Shown: positions 1 to 5,605, counted from the stretch's first letter. The stretch is DNA of 5,605 nt from Pseudomonadota bacterium (GCA_023424585.1 JAFADT010000761.1:1-5605), one strand, 5' to 3'. A program made the numbers and translations. The notes: generated by a model not told the origin, from the letters alone.

Positions 1-188
1 GCCCTCCACTCATCGGTGGAGGAGGTGCGGCCCCTGGAATGCGGGCTGCGACCGGGGAGTCTGCTGGACGATATGGTCCCCGGCGCGCTGATGATTCGGG
101 CAGGGGATGACGCTGGGTCATCGCGAAGAACGGCGCACGCCAGCTCGCGTCCGCCGCCAGGCGCACCGCCCGAGGTCATGCGAGAATC
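1..188. other. Unassigned left edge, possible 3' end of an upstream gene
   Basis: No gene can be assigned with confidence. The + strand frame beginning at base 1 stays open to a TGA at 190-192, giving 63 codons that could be the C-terminus of a gene entering from the left. The first 33 codons have about 80% G or C in third position, and the later ones only about 63%. The well-supported genes in this window look visibly higher, so the coding signal is weak and fades towards the end. If this frame is real, its TGA would overlap a GTG at 189 of the next gene in a GTGA arrangement. The peptide resembles no family I recognise. No promoter, RNA gene or repeat is evident. Confidence 0.25.
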
Positions 189-217
189 GTGACCGCCCGC
201 TCAACCTTCTCGCGGTC

Positions 218-222
218 GGAGG
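218..222 (+). promoter_or_regulatory. Ribosome binding site deciding a TTG start
   Basis: GGAGG is followed by 8 nt and then TTG at 231. This is a full anti-Shine-Dalgarno match at optimal spacing, and it favours the TTG over the upstream in-frame GTG at 189 as start of the MAPEG gene. Confidence 0.6.
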
Positions 223-230
223 CCCTCGCT

Positions 231-641
231 TTGACGAACCCCCTGCTCGGCACGCTCTCCCTGGTCTCCGTGACGTCGCTCTATGCCGCGCTCAATGCCT
301 TCCTCACGGTGGGGCTCTCCGCCAACGTCAGCCGCGTGCGCACCCAGCACAAGGTGTTCCGTGGAGACGGAGGACATGCCGGCCTGAGTGCCGCCATCCG
401 CGCGCATGGCAACAACATCGAGCAGGTTCCCCTGACGCTCATCCTGCTGCTGTTGGCCGAGCTGGGCGGTGGAAACCCGACGGCGCTCCATGTCTTCGGC
501 GGCGCGCTGCTCGTCGCGCGTCTGGCGCATGCGTTCGGGATGCTCCGTGGGAGCCCCGTCCAGGCGTTCGGCGCGGTGCTGACCCTGGCCGTGCAACTGG
601 GGTTGGCGGGGTGGGTGCTCTGGCTGCGGCCCTGGGGCTGA
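231..641 (+). CDS. MAPEG family integral membrane protein
   Basis: This is a small membrane protein of the MAPEG superfamily (membrane-associated proteins in eicosanoid and glutathione metabolism). Characterised members are trimeric membrane glutathione transferases or peroxidases; the role of most bacterial members is unknown. With a TTG start at 231 it is 136 residues, a usual bacterial MAPEG length. Four hydrophobic segments are visible at about residues 8-29, 62-79, 85-104 and 110-132. The family hallmark R-x-H-x-N-x-x-E-x-x-P is at residues 57-67 (RAHGNNIEQVP), at the mouth of helix 2. The TTG at 231 is preferred because GGAGG lies at 218-222 with 8-nt spacing. A GTG at 189 would add 14 residues with no family match and has only a poorly spaced GAGGT. 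The gene converges on the LysR gene with a 13-bp gap and shows no obvious functional link to it. The family call is strong; any catalytic activity is not established. Confidence 0.85.
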   Translation: MTNPLLGTLSLVSVTSLYAALNAFLTVGLSANVSRVRTQHKVFRGDGGHAGLSAAIRAHGNNIEQVPLTLILLLLAELGGGNPTALHVFGGALLVARLAHAFGMLRGSPVQAFGAVLTLAVQLGLAGWVLWLRPWG

Positions 642-661
642 GCCTCGGTGGGCTTCAGCCC
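635..661. terminator. Candidate bidirectional terminator hairpin between convergent genes
   Basis: An inverted repeat pairs GGGCTGA (635-641) with TCAGCCC (655-661). It continues inwards as GCC (642-644) with GGC (651-653), leaving T654 bulged and a loop of about 6 nt. The stop codon of the MAPEG gene (639-641) and the complement of the LysR stop codon (655-657) both sit inside the arms. The position between convergent genes fits a shared terminator. No U-tract follows on either strand, so intrinsic termination is uncertain; hairpins without a tail are common in high-GC genomes. Confidence 0.4.
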
Positions 662-1539
662 GCGTCCTCCCTCGCCCGCGCGCGGACCTCCGCCGCGAAC
701 AGCTCCGCCGCGGGCGTGCGGGGGGCGCCCTTGCGCCAGAGGAGCGCCGCCAGCTCCGACCGGGGCGCGGGGGACAGCCGCTTCACCACCAGCCGCTCCG
801 CGTCCGCGAGGCGCGGCGCGGGCAGCACCGTGACGGCGAGGCCCGCGCGGACGATGGCCAGCACGGTGGCCACCGCGTTCGACTCGAGCGCCACGCGAGG
901 CGCGAACCGCATCGCCGCGAAGTGCGCGTCCACGCGGGCGCGCACCCGCAGGCCGCGGGACAGCAGCGCGAAGGGCTCCTCCGCCAACTGCTTCACGCCC
1001 ACGGACTCCGCGCCCGCCAGCGCATGGCCGCGTGCGACGACGAGCGCCAGCCGGCTGTCGAAGACGGGCTCCGTGTCCAGGTCCGGAAGGCGCGCGGGGG
1101 CATAGCCGAGGCCCACGTCCAGCCTTCCCGCCGCCAGCTGCCGCTCCAGCTTCCGGACCACGGCCTCCTGCGCGCTCAGCGCCAGCCTGGGGTGCCTGCG
1201 GAGCACCGCCGTCAACGCCGGTACCACGAGGCCGCGCATGCTCGGGGGATAGCCCACGCGCAGCGCCCCCGTGGCGAGCCCCCGCAGCGCGCCCACCGCG
1301 GACACGCCCGCGTTCACGTCCTCCAGCGCGCGGGAGGCATAGGTGCGGAACAGCTCCCCCGCCTGCGTGAGCCGCACCCCGGTGCGGGCCCGCTCGAAGA
1401 GGGGCGTGCCGACCTCCTCCTCCAGCTGGTGGATTTGATGCGACAGCGTGGGCTGGGAGACGTGCAGCCGCCTCGCGGCGCGCCCGAAGTGCAGCGCGTC
1501 TGCGACGGCCGAGAAGTAGCGGAGGTGTCGGAGCTCCAT
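655..1539 (-). CDS. LysR-family transcriptional regulator (CynR-like)
   Basis: This 294-residue protein has the usual LysR-type regulator (LTTR) length and layout. The N-terminal winged helix-turn-helix spans about residues 1-60, with the signature A-A-R-R-L-H-V-S-Q-P-T-L-S-H-Q-I at 21-36 followed by QLEEEVGTPLFER. A linker helix leads to a periplasmic-binding-protein-like effector domain at about 90-290. From memory, the pattern around LDVGLGYAP, LALVVARGHALA and LESNAVATVLAIVRAGLAVTVLP resembles E. coli CynR and its relatives, though this does not identify the inducer. It is divergent from the acetolactate synthase-like gene, the classic layout for an LTTR controlling its neighbour. A palindrome with LTTR-site features lies 9 bp upstream of its start codon, so binding there would be expected to repress its own transcription and activate the operon. 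No clear Shine-Dalgarno precedes the ATG. The ligand is unknown. Confidence 0.93.
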   Translation of the reverse strand: MELRHLRYFSAVADALHFGRAARRLHVSQPTLSHQIHQLEEEVGTPLFERARTGVRLTQAGELFRTYASRALEDVNAGVSAVGALRGLATGALRVGYPPSMRGLVVPALTAVLRRHPRLALSAQEAVVRKLERQLAAGRLDVGLGYAPARLPDLDTEPVFDSRLALVVARGHALAGAESVGVKQLAEEPFALLSRGLRVRARVDAHFAAMRFAPRVALESNAVATVLAIVRAGLAVTVLPAPRLADAERLVVKRLSPAPRSELAALLWRKGAPRTPAAELFAAEVRARAREDAG

Positions 1540-1548
1540 GGCGCCATC

Positions 1549-1563
1549 ATAGATGCCATCTAT
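1549..1563. promoter_or_regulatory. Predicted LysR-type operator, ATAG-N7-CTAT
   Basis: A perfect palindrome, ATAGATGCCATCTAT, has 7-bp arms around a central C. It contains T1550-N11-A1562, the core defined for LysR-type recognition sites, and has the same geometry as the ATAC-N7-GTAT sites of BenM/CatM-type regulators. Its centre at 1556 is 85 nt before the operon start codon and 17 nt from the LysR start codon. If centred near -65 as in typical LTTR activation, it would place a transcription start near 1621, leaving a leader of about 20 nt. The site sequence is seen directly; its use by the adjacent regulator is inferred. Confidence 0.65.
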
Positions 1564-1584
1564 CGAGCCGATGAAAACAGACGA

Positions 1585-1612
1585 ATGTACGCATCGAAGC
1601 CCTCGGGTACAT
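1585..1612 (+). promoter_or_regulatory. Inverted repeat in the likely promoter core
   Basis: ATGTAC (1585-1590) and GTACAT (1607-1612) form a 6-bp inverted repeat with a 16-bp spacer. It lies between the predicted LysR site and the ribosome binding site of the operon, about where the -35 and -10 regions should be. It could be the second (activation) LysR contact region, another operator, or coincidence. No good -35/-10 hexamer match is visible. Confidence 0.3.
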
Positions 1613-1625
1613 CTTCCGTGTCACC

Positions 1626-1635
1626 GGAGGAGAGG
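1626..1635 (+). promoter_or_regulatory. Ribosome binding site of the operon's first gene
   Basis: GGAGGAGAGG ends 5 nt before the ATG at 1641; its GGAGG core (1626-1630) is 10 nt from the start and AGAGG is 5 nt away. It supports ATG 1641 as the start. Confidence 0.65.
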
Positions 1636-1640
1636 CACCC

Positions 1641-3272
1641 ATGAAGGCATCGGAGCTGTTCGTGAAGGCGCTCGAAGCGGAGGGCGTGCGCTGTGTCTAC
1701 GGGCTTCCCGGCGAGGAGAACCTGGACCTCGTCGAGGCCATGCGCGCCGCGGGCATGCGCCTCGTCGTCACGCGCCACGAGCAGGCGGCCGGGTTCATGG
1801 CCGCCACGCAAGGCAGGCTCACCGGGCGCGCGGGCGTGTGTCTGGCGACGCTGGGGCCGGGGGCCACCAACCTGGTCACCGCCGCCGCGTACGCGCAGCT
1901 TGGCGCGATGCCCATGGTGATGCTCACCGGCCAGAAGCCCATCAAGGTCAGCAAGCAGGGGCACTTCCAGATTGTTGACGTCGTCGGGATGATGCGGCCG
2001 CTCACCAAGTCCACCCGCACGCTCGTCTCCGCGGAGCACGTGCCCTCGGCGGTCCGCGAGGCCTTCCGCCGCGCGGAGGAGGAGCGCCCCGGCGCCACCC
2101 ACCTGGAGCTGCCCGAGGACGTGGCGCGCGAGTCCACCGAGGCCATGCCCCTGTCGCCGGGTGTCCTTCGAAGGCCGGTGGCGGACGAGGCGTCCATCGC
2201 GCAGGCGGTGGAGGCGCTCGCCGCGGCCCGCCGTCCGCTGCTGATGATTGGCGCGGGGGCCAACCGCAAGCTGACGTCGGAGATGCTCCGCGCCTTCGTG
2301 GACCGCGTGGGGCTGCCCTTCTTCAGCACGCAGATGGGCAAGGGCGTGGTGGATGAAACGCACCCGCTGTGGATGGGCACCGCGGCGCTGTCCGACGGCG
2401 ACTTCGTCCACCGCGCCATCGAGGCCTCGGACTGCATCCTCAACGTGGGCCATGACGTCATCGAGAAGCCCCCGTTCGTCATGCGCGACGGCCGCCGCAC
2501 GGTCATCCACCTGAACTTCTCCTCGGCGGAGGTCGACCCCGTGTACTTCCCGCAGGTGCAGGTGACGGGAGACCTGGCCAACGCCGTGTGGCGCATCGCG
2601 GAGGGCGTGGGGCCGCGCTCGCACTGGGACTTCACGCCCTTCGAGCGGGCGCGAGCGGGGCTGGACGCGCAGTTCGTGAGCGGCGCCGGGGACGACCGTT
2701 TCCCCCTCTACCCCGCGCGGCTCGTCGCGGAGGTGCGCCGCGCCATGCCGGACGACGGCGTCGTGTGCCTGGACAACGGCATGTACAAGTTGTGGTTCGC
2801 CCGCTACTACCGCTGCCGCCGGCCCAACACGCTGCTGCTCGACAACGCGCTCGCGACGATGGGCGCGGGCCTGCCGTCCGCCATCGCCGCGAAGCTCGTC
2901 CACCCCCGACGCAAGGTGGTCGCCGTCTGCGGTGACGGCGGGTTCATGATGAACTCGCAGGAGCTGGAGACGGCGGTGCGCCTGAAGCTCGACCTGACCG
3001 TGGTCGTGGTGCGCGACGACGGCTTCGGGATGATCCGTTGGAAGCAGGAGGAGATGGGCCTGCCCGAGTTCGGCATGAAGTTGGGCAACCCGGACTTCGT
3101 CCGCTACGCGGAGGCCTACGGCGCACGCGGCCACCGCCCGGTGAGCGCCACCGAGTTCGGCGCCACGCTCGCGCGCTGCCTGGAGTCGGGCGGCGTGCAC
3201 GTCATCGACCTGCCCATTGATTACACGGACACCGCGCGGGCGCTCGGTGCCGGACCCCTGGTGGAGTCGTGA
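1641..3272 (+). CDS. Thiamine-diphosphate enzyme, acetolactate synthase large-subunit family (AlsS/BudB-like)
   Basis: This 543-residue protein has the full three-domain ThDP-enzyme architecture. The N-terminal PYR domain (about 1-170) carries the catalytic glutamate E47 in RHEQAAGF and the LGPGATN motif. The middle domain (about 185-320) follows, and the C-terminal PP domain has the cofactor motif GDGGF with metal ligand D432 and a second ligand position at D459 (V-R-D-D-G-F-G). Acetolactate synthases decarboxylate pyruvate and transfer the two-carbon unit to a second 2-oxo acid. The RFDDR-type FAD-site motif of biosynthetic enzymes is replaced here by GHDVIEKPPF (270-279). The stretches GNPDFVRYAEAYGA and VIDLPIDYTD closely match my memory of catabolic AlsS. 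No small subunit gene follows. It leads an operon with an aldehyde dehydrogenase and is divergent from a LysR regulator, which suggests inducible catabolism. The exact substrate is open: it may be an acetolactate synthase or a relative acting on another 2-oxo acid. Confidence 0.88.
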   Translation: MKASELFVKALEAEGVRCVYGLPGEENLDLVEAMRAAGMRLVVTRHEQAAGFMAATQGRLTGRAGVCLATLGPGATNLVTAAAYAQLGAMPMVMLTGQKPIKVSKQGHFQIVDVVGMMRPLTKSTRTLVSAEHVPSAVREAFRRAEEERPGATHLELPEDVARESTEAMPLSPGVLRRPVADEASIAQAVEALAAARRPLLMIGAGANRKLTSEMLRAFVDRVGLPFFSTQMGKGVVDETHPLWMGTAALSDGDFVHRAIEASDCILNVGHDVIEKPPFVMRDGRRTVIHLNFSSAEVDPVYFPQVQVTGDLANAVWRIAEGVGPRSHWDFTPFERARAGLDAQFVSGAGDDRFPLYPARLVAEVRRAMPDDGVVCLDNGMYKLWFARYYRCRRPNTLLLDNALATMGAGLPSAIAAKLVHPRRKVVAVCGDGGFMMNSQELETAVRLKLDLTVVVVRDDGFGMIRWKQEEMGLPEFGMKLGNPDFVRYAEAYGARGHRPVSATEFGATLARCLESGGVHVIDLPIDYTDTARALGAGPLVES

Positions 3273-3305
3273 GCCATGGGCAGACATCTGAAAGCGAGGA
3301 CCCCC

Positions 3306-4739
3306 ATGCTGGCTGAGCGCTACCCATACTATCTGGCCAACCGCCCGAGGCAGCCCAACGCGGAGTTGGCCGTCACCGACAAGTATTCGGGAGAGGTCGT
3401 CGCGCACGTGGCCGTCGCGGACGCGGCCGCCGTGGAGGAGGCCATCGCCGCGGCGGTGCGAGCCTCGGAGCCGATGCGCAAGCTGGCGCCCTACGCCCGG
3501 CAGCAGGTGCTGGAGCACTGCGTGCGCCGCTTCCAGGAGCGGGCGGAGGCGTTCGCGCTCGCCCTCTGCGTCGAGGCGGGCAAGCCGCTGCGCGACGCGC
3601 GGGCGGAGGTCTCCCGCCTCATCGAGACCTTCAAGGCCGCGGCCGAGGAGGCGGTGCGCGGAGGCGGCGAGGTCCTCAACCTGGAGGTGTCACCGCGCGC
3701 CGCGGGCTACCGGGGCTTCACGCAGCGGGTGCCGGTGGGCCCGTGCTCGTTCATCACGCCGTTCAACTTCCCGCTCAACCTGGTGGCGCACAAGGTGGCG
3801 CCGGCCATCGCCGCGGGCTGCCCCTTCGTGCTCAAGCCGTCGGACCGCACGCCGGTGAGCGCGCTGCTCATGGCGGAGGTGCTCGCGGAGACGGCCCTGC
3901 CCGAAGGCGCCTTCTCCGTGTTGCCCACGCGCCTGGAGGACGTGGGCCCCTTCATCGAGGACGACCGGTTGAAGCTCCTGTCGTTCACGGGTTCGGAGAA
4001 GGTGGGCTGGGACCTGAAGGCGCGCGCGGGCCGCAAGAAGGTGGTGCTGGAGCTGGGCGGCAACGCGGCCTGCGTGGTGGACGCGGATCAGGCCGGGCGC
4101 CTGGACTTCGTCGCGGATCGCATCGCGCAGGGCGCCTTCTTCCAGGCGGGGCAGAGCTGCATCTCGGTGCAGCGCGTGTTCGCGCATGAGTCGCTGTACG
4201 ACGGCCTGCGGGAGCGGCTTGTCGCGCGGGCGAAGGCCCTGCGCGCGGGCAACCCCCGGGATGCAGCCACCACGCTCGGGCCGATGATTGACGAGCCCGC
4301 GGCGCGGCGGCTGGAGGGGTGGATTCAGCAGGCCGTGGAGCGAGGGGCCCGGGTGCTGACGGGAGGAGGGCGGCGCGGCGCGCTGCTCGACGCCACCGTG
4401 CTGGAGGGCGTGCCCGAAGACGCGGCGCTGTGCGCGGAGGAGGCCTTCGGCCCGGTCGTGGTGCTCCAGTCGTTCCGCGACTTCGACGAAGCCCTGCGTC
4501 ACGTGAACGCCAGCGGCTACGGCCTCCAGGCAGGGCTCTTCACGCAGGACCTGTCCCGGGCGATGCGGGCCTGGGACGAGTTGGAGGTGGGCGGAGTTGT
4601 CGTCGGTGACGTGCCCAGCTTCCGGGTCGACACCATGCCCTACGGTGGCGTGAAGGGGTCCGGGCTGGGGCGCGAGGGCGTGAAGTACGCGATGGAGGAC
4701 ATGACGGAGGTGCGGCTGCTGGTGCTCCGCCAGGGGTGA
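3306..4739 (+). CDS. NAD(P)-dependent aldehyde dehydrogenase (family 21-like)
   Basis: This cytosolic enzyme of the aldehyde dehydrogenase superfamily is 477 residues from the ATG at 3306 and oxidises an aldehyde to a carboxylate. All catalytic elements are present: oxyanion N154 in TPFNFP, coenzyme-binding K177 in LKPSDRTP, the FTGS turn, general base E249 in LELGGN, nucleophile C285 in GQSCIS and E379 in EEAFGP. From memory the sequence tracks the RNP123/y4uC-type group related to ALDH family 21, whose substrates are poorly known. ATG 3306 is preferred: GAGG at 3296-3299 is 6 nt upstream, and the family similarity begins near YPYYLANRP. The alternative ATG at 3276 lies 3 bp after the preceding stop and has a weaker GGAG at 3263-3266; it would add 10 residues. 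Close spacing marks it as the second gene of the operon, probably oxidising the aldehyde product of the ThDP enzyme or of a linked pathway. Confidence 0.92.
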   Translation: MLAERYPYYLANRPRQPNAELAVTDKYSGEVVAHVAVADAAAVEEAIAAAVRASEPMRKLAPYARQQVLEHCVRRFQERAEAFALALCVEAGKPLRDARAEVSRLIETFKAAAEEAVRGGGEVLNLEVSPRAAGYRGFTQRVPVGPCSFITPFNFPLNLVAHKVAPAIAAGCPFVLKPSDRTPVSALLMAEVLAETALPEGAFSVLPTRLEDVGPFIEDDRLKLLSFTGSEKVGWDLKARAGRKKVVLELGGNAACVVDADQAGRLDFVADRIAQGAFFQAGQSCISVQRVFAHESLYDGLRERLVARAKALRAGNPRDAATTLGPMIDEPAARRLEGWIQQAVERGARVLTGGGRRGALLDATVLEGVPEDAALCAEEAFGPVVVLQSFRDFDEALRHVNASGYGLQAGLFTQDLSRAMRAWDELEVGGVVVGDVPSFRVDTMPYGGVKGSGLGREGVKYAMEDMTEVRLLVLRQG

Positions 4740-4761
4740 AGGCCATCCCAGGGGGCACCCC

Positions 4762-4792
4762 CGCCTCGCGTGCTTCGTCCCCAGCCGAGGCG
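4762..4792 (+). terminator. Hairpin candidate after the operon
   Basis: CGCCTCG (4762-4768) is complementary to CGAGGCG (4786-4792) with a 17-nt loop, starting 22 nt after the aldehyde dehydrogenase stop codon. A second CGAGGCG at 4794-4800 could pair with the same arm. GGGG and CCCC runs at 4751-4762 form a further small hairpin just upstream. There is no U-tract, and inverted repeats arise easily at this GC content, so the terminator role is a guess from position. Confidence 0.3.
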
Positions 4793-4796
4793 ACGA

Positions 4797-4880
4797 GGCG
4801 TCCGGGAGGTCGTGCGGGCCGGCCTGCATGTCAGCGTCCTGGAGGCCCGGAAGCGCTTGGGCGGCCGCATTGAAGCCGCC
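4797..4880 (+). pseudogene. Relic of a flavin amine oxidase-type FAD-binding N-terminus
   Basis: One frame of this otherwise non-coding gap reads G-V-R-E-V-V and then RAGLHVSVLEARKRLGGRI (4815-4871). This is the hallmark of flavin-containing amine oxidases and related FAD oxidoreductases: the end of helix 1, the second beta strand ending in the ADP-ribose-binding glutamate, and the R-x-R-x-GGR-I segment. The usual form of that segment is VTVLEARDRVGGRI. About 89% of its codons end in G or C, as in real genes here. The preceding GxGxxG loop is not found in any frame, the similarity stops soon after GGRI, and the frame ends at a TGA (4929-4931), so no functional enzyme can be made. It lies in the same frame as the aldehyde dehydrogenase, downstream of its stop. 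The most likely origin is a deleted or decayed gene; chance resemblance is possible but unlikely for so long a match. Confidence 0.55.
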
Positions 4881-4943
4881 TGGGGCAGTAGAGTCCGCCG
4901 GAGCCGGGCGGGCCCTCCTTCCGCCCCCTGAAAGGACTCCGCC

Positions 4944-5603
4944 GTGATGCTCTTGAAGGCTGTCGTCGTCCTGGCCCTGGCTGCGGCCCCTCCCGCGAAG
5001 CCGGCGGCGAGCGCGGGTTGTGCCACCACGAACATCGAGACCGCGCTCCAGCACCTGGCGGCACACCTCAAGACGGCCGTGGCGTCCGCGTCGAAGGACG
5101 ATTCGGTGGACAACTCCGCGATGTACTTCGCCGAGGAGGCCGTGGGGCAGGAATGGACGGTCCGCGACGTGCCCAATGGCTACATGGCCGTGGGGAATGA
5201 TTCCTTCACGGCCTATGAGGCCGCCCTCTTCAAGAATCCGGAGGGCTACCACCTGGTGCTCGTGGGCACCGGGGACTCGGTGGTCAACACCGCCGTCTAC
5301 CGCTGTGACAAGTCAGGCCTGACGCTCGAGAGGGACGCCCTGGAGGTCCCCCTCGCGAAGGCCATCGAGCTCTACGCCAACGCGGGGCTCATCGCGCCCA
5401 AAGGCAAACCCGGGCTGACCACGAAGGACCTCAAGGATTGGGGCGGCTCCATCCTGGCCTACCACCTGCCCCGGAAGGGCCGGGTCATCCGCATCACGTC
5501 CTATGTGGATGAGCCGAGCTCCGCCTATGGCAAGGAGCTGGGCACTATCGAGTACGTCCAGTCGAGGTTCCAGGTCGTCCCGGCCAAGAAGAAGGCGCGC
5601 TGA
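4944..5603 (+). CDS. Exported protein of unknown function
   Basis: I do not recognise this 219-residue protein. Its start has an export signal: a short n-region with one lysine (K5), a hydrophobic core at about 6-15 (AVVVLALAAA) and a Pro/Ala-rich stretch ending in A-S-A before G25-C26, so signal peptidase I cleavage after A24 is plausible. S-A-G-C is a poor lipobox because it lacks the usual leucine at -3, but a lipoprotein is not excluded. There are only two cysteines, C26 and C121, which could form a disulfide after export. The rest looks soluble and mixed alpha/beta, and the C-terminus is basic (KKKAR). AGGA at 4933-4936 is 7 nt from the GTG at 4944 and 10 nt from an ATG at 4947; either start gives essentially the same protein. 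The gap to the operon and the hairpin between them suggest separate transcription. The gene is complete, ending 2 nt before the window edge. Confidence 0.85.
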   Translation: MMLLKAVVVLALAAAPPAKPAASAGCATTNIETALQHLAAHLKTAVASASKDDSVDNSAMYFAEEAVGQEWTVRDVPNGYMAVGNDSFTAYEAALFKNPEGYHLVLVGTGDSVVNTAVYRCDKSGLTLERDALEVPLAKAIELYANAGLIAPKGKPGLTTKDLKDWGGSILAYHLPRKGRVIRITSYVDEPSSAYGKELGTIEYVQSRFQVVPAKKKAR

Positions 5604-5605
5604 CG

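Noticed and set aside
107..1105. A 332-codon open frame on the + strand over the left part.
   Set aside because: It overlaps both the MAPEG gene in another frame and the LysR gene antisense. Its translation is Arg/Ala-rich without motifs, whereas the overlapping genes have clear family signatures.
3012..3023. The ThDP motif ends in D-D-G instead of the canonical N-N, suggesting a lost metal ligand.
   Set aside because: Counting from GDG, the ligand position is D459. As I recall the sequences, catabolic AlsS and BudB also carry Asp at this position, so this is normal for the subgroup and not a defect.
1560..3518. A 652-codon open frame on the - strand.
   Set aside because: It lies antisense to the acetolactate synthase-like gene, spans the divergent promoter, is rich in Arg, His and Gly and resembles no protein. 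It is a high-GC shadow of the real gene.
4860..4911. Further GC inverted repeats (GGCGGC/GCCGCC at 4860-4880, CCGCC/GGCGG at 4895-4911) as terminators.
   Set aside because: The stems are short, no U-tract follows, the first lies inside the amine oxidase-like relic, and such repeats are expected by chance at this GC content.
4740..4931. Readthrough of the aldehyde dehydrogenase TGA giving a C-terminal extension, since the frame stays open to 4929.
   Set aside because: The enzyme already ends at the family's normal C-terminus (MTEVRLLVLR), and the extension is Pro/Arg-rich apart from the relic. Nothing suggests a recoding signal.
3690..5252. A 520-codon open frame on the - strand.
   Set aside because: It is antisense to the aldehyde dehydrogenase and crosses the gap into the next gene. 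Its low-complexity His/Arg-rich composition is typical of a reverse-frame shadow.

Overview
The window is very GC-rich (about 70%) with strongly GC-biased third codon positions and tightly packed genes. This composition, the gene families and the style of the lipoprotein-like or secreted small protein at the right edge suggest a delta-proteobacterial myxobacterium (Myxococcus/Corallococcus/Pyxidicoccus type). That assignment is an inference from style, not from a marker gene.

Left part (1-657): after an unassigned edge of about 230 bp comes a small four-helix membrane protein of the MAPEG family on the + strand, probably starting at a TTG with a strong ribosome binding site. It converges on a LysR-family regulator on the - strand. 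The two stop codons are 13 bp apart and both lie in the arms of one imperfect inverted repeat, a candidate shared terminator.

Centre (655-4739): the LysR regulator is divergent from a two-gene operon. The 101-bp gap between them carries a perfect 15-bp palindrome, ATAG-N7-CTAT, which contains the T-N11-A core typical of LysR-type sites. The operon encodes a thiamine-diphosphate enzyme of the acetolactate synthase family (catabolic AlsS/BudB-like rather than FAD-dependent biosynthetic) and an NAD(P)-dependent aldehyde dehydrogenase with a complete catalytic set. No regulatory subunit (ilvN), ilvC or acetolactate decarboxylase accompanies them. The layout fits a regulated catabolic module in which a 2-oxo acid is decarboxylated or ligated and an aldehyde is oxidised. 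The substrate cannot be read from the sequence.

Right part (4740-5605): a 204-bp gap contains a hairpin candidate and, unexpectedly, a short in-frame stretch reading like the N-terminal FAD-binding segment of a flavin amine oxidase, with the rest of that gene missing. This looks like a gene relic. The window ends with a complete gene for an exported protein of unknown function with only two cysteines.

No RNA genes, CRISPR arrays, insertion sequences or long repeats were seen. Most of the window is ordinary accessory metabolism. The points most worth checking are the LysR operator, the unusual TPP-enzyme/ALDH pairing and the amine-oxidase relic.
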